DNA of 64,000 nucleotides from Paraglaciecola sp. MB-3u-78 (GTDB lineage Bacteria > Pseudomonadota > Gammaproteobacteria > Enterobacterales > Alteromonadaceae), in contig NZ_PJCF01000004.1 of assembly GCF_002835935.1 (NCBI RefSeq), positions 62,001 to 126,000 of the forward strand, written 5' to 3'. The notes beneath the pieces are model-generated. The model saw only the letters and a program-made list of their open reading frames with translations. It was not told where the DNA came from and made no database searches. A program made the position numbers and the translations under genes. Of the stretch, positions 60,861-64,000 are shown one piece after another (within the stretch, counting starts at the first letter, position 1; each line of letters starts with the position of its first letter).

Positions 60861-61916
60861 ATGTTAAGTCTCAATAATGTATCTGTTGCTTACCAAAAAG
60901 TGGAAGCCGTTAAAGACGTTACTTTTGAATTAGGCGTGGGGCAAATAGGTTGTTTATTAGGGCCTTCAGGATGCGGTAAAACATCGCTTTTGCGTGCAGT
61001 GGCTGGATTTGAGAATGTATCAGAAGGACAAATATGCTTACGTAGTAAGTTGGTTAGCGCTTTGCACAGTCACCTGGAGCCTGAAAAACGCCGAGTCGCT
61101 GTGGTGTTCCAAGACTATGCGTTGTTTCCTCATTTAACTGTTGCGCAAAATATTGCTTTTGGTTTGCATCAGCAAAACAGCGCACAAAAACGTCAGCGGG
61201 TCACTGAATTACTGATGCTAGTGGGATTACCCGGTTATGACAACAGATATCCACACGCTCTATCAGGAGGTCAGCAACAGCGTGTTGCTTTGGCAAGAGC
61301 AATGGCTGCGAAACCCGATTTATTGTTGTTAGACGAGCCTTTTTCTAGTTTAGATGCAGAGTTAAGAGATGAGCTAGCCAAAGAACTTCGAGCCATTTTG
61401 AAATACGAAAATACCACCGCTCTTATGGTTACCCATGATCAACACGAAGCGTTTGCTATGGCCGATGTAATAGGTGTGATGAACAAAGGGCGTTTATTGC
61501 AATGGACAGATGCTTACGCGCTTTATCATCGCCCTGTTAATCGTTTTGTGGCGTCCTTTGTTGGTGATGGGGTGTTCTTGGGTGCAAGTATAGATAACAA
61601 CATGCAGTTAAATAGCGCTTTAGGCGTCTTCCCTATCAACCCTGATAGTGGCTTTAAGCAAGGTGATAAGGTCGTATTTTTAGTGCGTCCAGACGACGTT
61701 ATTCATGATGATGAAAGTGCAACCTTAGCAAAAGTGGTGGATAGATCGTTTCAAGGATCTCACATTTTGTACCAACTGGAATTACAACACCTTGGCCATG
61801 CCAGGTTATTGTGTTTGGCACTGAGTCATCATGATCATCCATTGAATGAGCTTATTGGTATTCGTTTAGACTTGGAACATCTTATTGTGTTTGCAGATAA
61901 CGGTGATGATTCATGA
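60861..61916 (+). CDS. fbpC: Ferric iron ABC transporter ATP-binding protein
   Basis: The 351-residue protein has Walker A GPSGCGKTS, signature ALSGGQQQRVALARAM, Walker B LLLLDEPFSSLDAELRD and the histidine switch VTHDQ, plus a C-terminal TOBE-like domain. The stop overlaps the next start (ATGA). Confidence 0.95.
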   Translation: MLSLNNVSVAYQKVEAVKDVTFELGVGQIGCLLGPSGCGKTSLLRAVAGFENVSEGQICLRSKLVSALHSHLEPEKRRVAVVFQDYALFPHLTVAQNIAFGLHQQNSAQKRQRVTELLMLVGLPGYDNRYPHALSGGQQQRVALARAMAAKPDLLLLDEPFSSLDAELRDELAKELRAILKYENTTALMVTHDQHEAFAMADVIGVMNKGRLLQWTDAYALYHRPVNRFVASFVGDGVFLGASIDNNMQLNSALGVFPINPDSGFKQGDKVVFLVRPDDVIHDDESATLAKVVDRSFQGSHILYQLELQHLGHARLLCLALSHHDHPLNELIGIRLDLEHLIVFADNGDDS

Positions 61917-62938
61917 AAGTTGCCATTGTAGGGGCTGGAATTACGGGTTGTTTGTTGGCAAATTTTCTCGACTTAAAAAGTATAGATGTCAGTATTTTTG
62001 AAAAGTCACGTGGCTTTGGAGGGAGGGCCAGCACAAAACAAACCGATTGGGGACAGTGTGATTTAGGGGCCACCATAGTGCCTGCCCAACAAGCCGGCTT
62101 TATGAATTTTATGGGAACCCTGTGTGCTCAAGATAGGGTAAGTCAATGGCCTAAAAACATATTTGTTTCGCAACAAACTACTGACATTAAGCAACCATTA
62201 GAAATTTTTGTCAGTGACAAAGAATATTACGTTTTTAACAGCAAAATGAACGCCGCATGTCGATACTGGACAAAAAATGCTAAGGTGCAAAGCAACAACT
62301 TAATTAGCCAAATTCGCTACATTGTTGGTAAAGGGTGGCAACTTAAATCAAATGGGGTCTGGCAAGAAAAATTATTTGATAAAGTGGTTTTGACTGCTCC
62401 TTGGCCACAAAGCCAGGCGTTAATTGAACAATCTGAGTTATCGATGAAACTGCCTGACTTTTCGCAATCCTGGACAAGTTGTTGGTCGATTGCCTTAAAA
62501 TTAGACCAATTGGTCGCCTCAGGTGTTGATTTGGTTTACCTAAAGGAACAATCTATTCGCACTCTCGTTCGGGATTCAGGTAAACCATTACGACCTCAAA
62601 CATTCGATGCAGACACGGGAAGAAAAAGTGAAATATGGGTAGCCCAACTCACTAATAAGTTGTCAGATGACTTAGGTAAGGAGGGCAAAGACAAAGCGAT
62701 TTCAATTGCCACTAAGGGGTTGTGCGAATTGTTCGATGTACCTATTAAGTCCGTTTTGAATACCTATGGGCATTATTGGCGTTATGCAAGACCTCGCGAG
62801 GGGCAAAAGCCGTTAGGCATATTGAATCAACAAAAATATGGGTTATATGCCGGGGGCGATTGGAGTTTTGGTGCCACTATAGAGTCGGCTCATGAAGCTG
62901 CTCTATCACTTAGTCAAGCCATAATAATGGGAGAGTAA
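61913..62938 (+). CDS. FAD-dependent oxidoreductase (renalase-like)
   Basis: The 341-residue protein reads VAIVGAGITGCLLANFL (FAD loop), IFEKSRGFGGRASTKQ, YDLGAT-type segment CDLGATIV, and C-terminal GLYAGGDWSFGATIESAHEAALSLSQAI. It starts in the stop of fbpC, so it belongs to the same transcript. The substrate is unknown; flavoproteins near iron transporters may help reduce ferric iron, but this is inference. Confidence 0.88.
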   Translation: MKVAIVGAGITGCLLANFLDLKSIDVSIFEKSRGFGGRASTKQTDWGQCDLGATIVPAQQAGFMNFMGTLCAQDRVSQWPKNIFVSQQTTDIKQPLEIFVSDKEYYVFNSKMNAACRYWTKNAKVQSNNLISQIRYIVGKGWQLKSNGVWQEKLFDKVVLTAPWPQSQALIEQSELSMKLPDFSQSWTSCWSIALKLDQLVASGVDLVYLKEQSIRTLVRDSGKPLRPQTFDADTGRKSEIWVAQLTNKLSDDLGKEGKDKAISIATKGLCELFDVPIKSVLNTYGHYWRYARPREGQKPLGILNQQKYGLYAGGDWSFGATIESAHEAALSLSQAIIMGE

Positions 62939-62944
62939 AATACT

Positions 62945-63388
62945 ATGATTGTCAGTATTCAAGAGTGGTTTAAAGGTTATTTAGAAGTCGAGGACAATGA
63001 TCGCCAACATACAATCGAATTGGCTACAGCTGTGCTATTACATGAAGTCATGCGTGCCGACCATAAGTTTGACCAACGAGAGCAAGATAGTTATCGTATA
63101 CAACTTGAGAAACATTTCTCTTTGAGTGGGACCGAGCTTGAAACCCTTTGCCAGTTGAGTCAATCCAAAGCAGACGACGCTGCAGACTATCAACAATTTA
63201 CAAGAGTCATCAATGATACCTATGGCGCAGACGAAAAAAGAGCGGTGCTTGATTCGTTATGGTCAGTTGCCTACGCTGATCATGAACTCAGTCCTGATGA
63301 AGATTACACCATTAGAAAAATAGCCGATTTACTTTACATACCCCATAGCCAATTTATTCAAAGTAAGTTGTCAATCAAGCCTGATTAG
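62945..63388 (+). CDS. TerB-like (TerB/DjlA N-terminal) protein
   Basis: The 147-residue helical protein has HTIELATAVLLHEVMRADHKFDQREQDSY and ADEKRAVLDSLWSVAYADHELSPDEDYTIRKIADLL, the acidic metal-binding helices of the TerB family. 6 bp after the flavoprotein; probably the operon end. No other ter genes here. Confidence 0.85.
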   Translation: MIVSIQEWFKGYLEVEDNDRQHTIELATAVLLHEVMRADHKFDQREQDSYRIQLEKHFSLSGTELETLCQLSQSKADDAADYQQFTRVINDTYGADEKRAVLDSLWSVAYADHELSPDEDYTIRKIADLLYIPHSQFIQSKLSIKPD

Positions 63389-63439
63389 GCTGGCTACTTT
63401 AGCTCCTATTTTCCAATTAAATAGAATGGTTTTTATTAG

Positions 63440-63457
63440 TGTCTTAAATAAAAGACA
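63440..63457. promoter_or_regulatory. Upstream palindrome 1 (TGTCT-N8-AGACA)
   Basis: TGTCT, 8 bases, AGACA. It is 65 bp from a second copy and about 150 bp before a sigma-54-like promoter. Candidate activator-binding site. Confidence 0.55.
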
Positions 63458-63504
63458 TTCTAACTACTTGATTTAAAAGGTATAACTTAACCCAGTAGTA
63501 TGGA

Positions 63505-63522
63505 TGTCTCAAATTTAAGACA
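63505..63522. promoter_or_regulatory. Upstream palindrome 2 (TGTCT-N8-AGACA)
   Basis: It has the same arms and spacer length as the first palindrome and is about 85 bp before the promoter. The pair probably forms an enhancer for one transcriptional activator. Confidence 0.6.
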
Positions 63523-63606
63523 TGTTATTTCGGTGGGGGATGGTTTTTCACGTCTATAAATCCAGTTTGTTATTTTAAGTTGTTGAAATATATATAAAAT
63601 ATTTTA

Positions 63607-63623
63607 TTGGCACGAACCATGTA
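63607..63623 (+). promoter_or_regulatory. Sigma-54-like promoter
   Basis: TTGGCACG at the -24 position matches the consensus TTGGCACG, with 4 bases to ATGTA where TTGCA is usual, so the -12 element is weak. It precedes the two short secreted-protein ORFs. Confidence 0.42.
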
Positions 63624-63688
63624 ATGAGTTACTCCGTAATCACATTCAACCTGACTGGTTCCTCAGGTATCACATATGGAGAGTGAGT

Positions 63689-63793
63689 GTGGTGAAGGAT
63701 ATTAGTGCATTTCTGGTTTTGTTATTGGCTGCGATGGCGTTTGCATCTAATAGTACTATTATCCTTGATACGAATATAAATTTGTATCACTGA
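63689..63793 (+). CDS. Short ORF with signal-peptide-like sequence
   Basis: 34 codons from GTG (GTG 63692 is equivalent). VKDISAFLVLLLAAMAFA is a signal-like segment, followed by SNSTIILDTNINLYH. GGAGAG lies about 9 bases before. It is downstream of the sigma-54-like promoter. It could be a real secreted peptide or a chance ORF. Confidence 0.4.
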   Translation: MVKDISAFLVLLLAAMAFASNSTIILDTNINLYH

Positions 63794-63892
63794 TGGCATG
63801 GATGCCTTCTTTTAATTAGATTTAATGATTGGTTCAGGTTTGTTTATAAAATCTCATTTATCAGATCTTATTTAACAAAGGATGATAATGAT

Positions 63893-64000
63893 ATGAAAAA
63901 GACCGACTACATAGCTCCGTTTGTGTTTCTTGTCGCATTTATCCAGTTGTTAATATCAGTATCAGCAAGGGCTGATACTGATTTGATAGAAAAGCTTGAT
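63893..64000 (+). CDS. N-terminal part of a secreted protein (3' truncated by window)
   Basis: From ATG 63893 with AAAGGA upstream, 36 codons are visible: a positively charged start (MKKTDY), a hydrophobic segment (VFLVAFIQLLISVS) and an ARA-D cleavage site. The rest is outside the window, so no function can be given. Confidence 0.6.
   Translation, partial: MKKTDYIAPFVFLVAFIQLLISVSARADTDLIEKLD

Overview
The window is AT-rich gammaproteobacterial chromosome, most like the Alteromonadales (Glaciecola/Paraglaciecola/Alteromonas group). This rests on gene order and on how closely the encoded proteins resemble that order: the leuS-lptE-holA-nadD-rsfS-rlmH-mrdA-rodA-mltB-rlpA-dacA-ybeD-lipB-lipA block, glmM-tpiA-secG, rpsP-rimM-trmD-rplS, and aroG-tyrA facing pheA. 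No species is claimed.

Layout. 1-2.1 kb: end of manC plus phosphomannomutase (GDP-mannose supply). 2.1-16.2 kb, minus strand: lipoate synthesis, cell-wall elongation and ribosome/NAD/replication housekeeping genes. 16.5-19.5 kb: a Lon-like protease and a SlyD-type isomerase. 19.6-22.4 kb, minus strand: a borosin-type peptide backbone N-methyltransferase, a 69-residue candidate precursor and a TPR-GGDEF protein. This is a probable split-borosin RiPP locus and the most interesting system in the window. 22.5-29.2 kb: yhbY, rlmE, ftsH, folP, glmM, tpiA, secG and tRNA-Leu(GAG).

29.2-37.7 kb is an integrated element of about 8.5 kb bounded by a 17-bp direct repeat of the tRNA-Leu 3' end. It has a P4-type integrase, an AlpA-like regulator, a Gp2-family gene split by an IS1634-type insertion sequence, several unknown genes, a lipoprotein gene and, next to attR, a cas-less repeat-spacer-repeat unit whose 28/32/28 geometry and sequence match type I-F CRISPR. 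It may be an RNA anti-CRISPR or a self-contained guide.

37.7-42.4 kb is an accessory stretch (M50 protease, membrane protein, cyclooxygenase-like peroxidase). It lies where rimP-nusA (after tRNA-Leu) and ffh (before rpsP) would normally be found. 42.6-44.7 kb: rpsP-rimM-trmD-rplS. 44.7-46.3 kb: a decayed hydantoinase gene behind a VOC gene with a perfect SoxR operator, then fdxA. 46.4-51.2 kb: flavoprotein, rlmF, acetyltransferase, AbgT transporter. 51.5-55.2 kb: aroG-tyrA and pheA. 55.3-57.6 kb: a two-receiver protein, yciH and a partner-switch signalling pair that looks inactivated (STAS gene with an in-frame stop; receiver-phosphatase-kinase gene lacking its phosphatase). 58.0-63.4 kb: a Fur-box-controlled ferric iron ABC transporter followed by a flavoprotein and a TerB-like gene. 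63.4-64 kb: a possible sigma-54 promoter with two matching upstream palindromes, a tiny secreted-peptide ORF and the start of a secreted protein gene.
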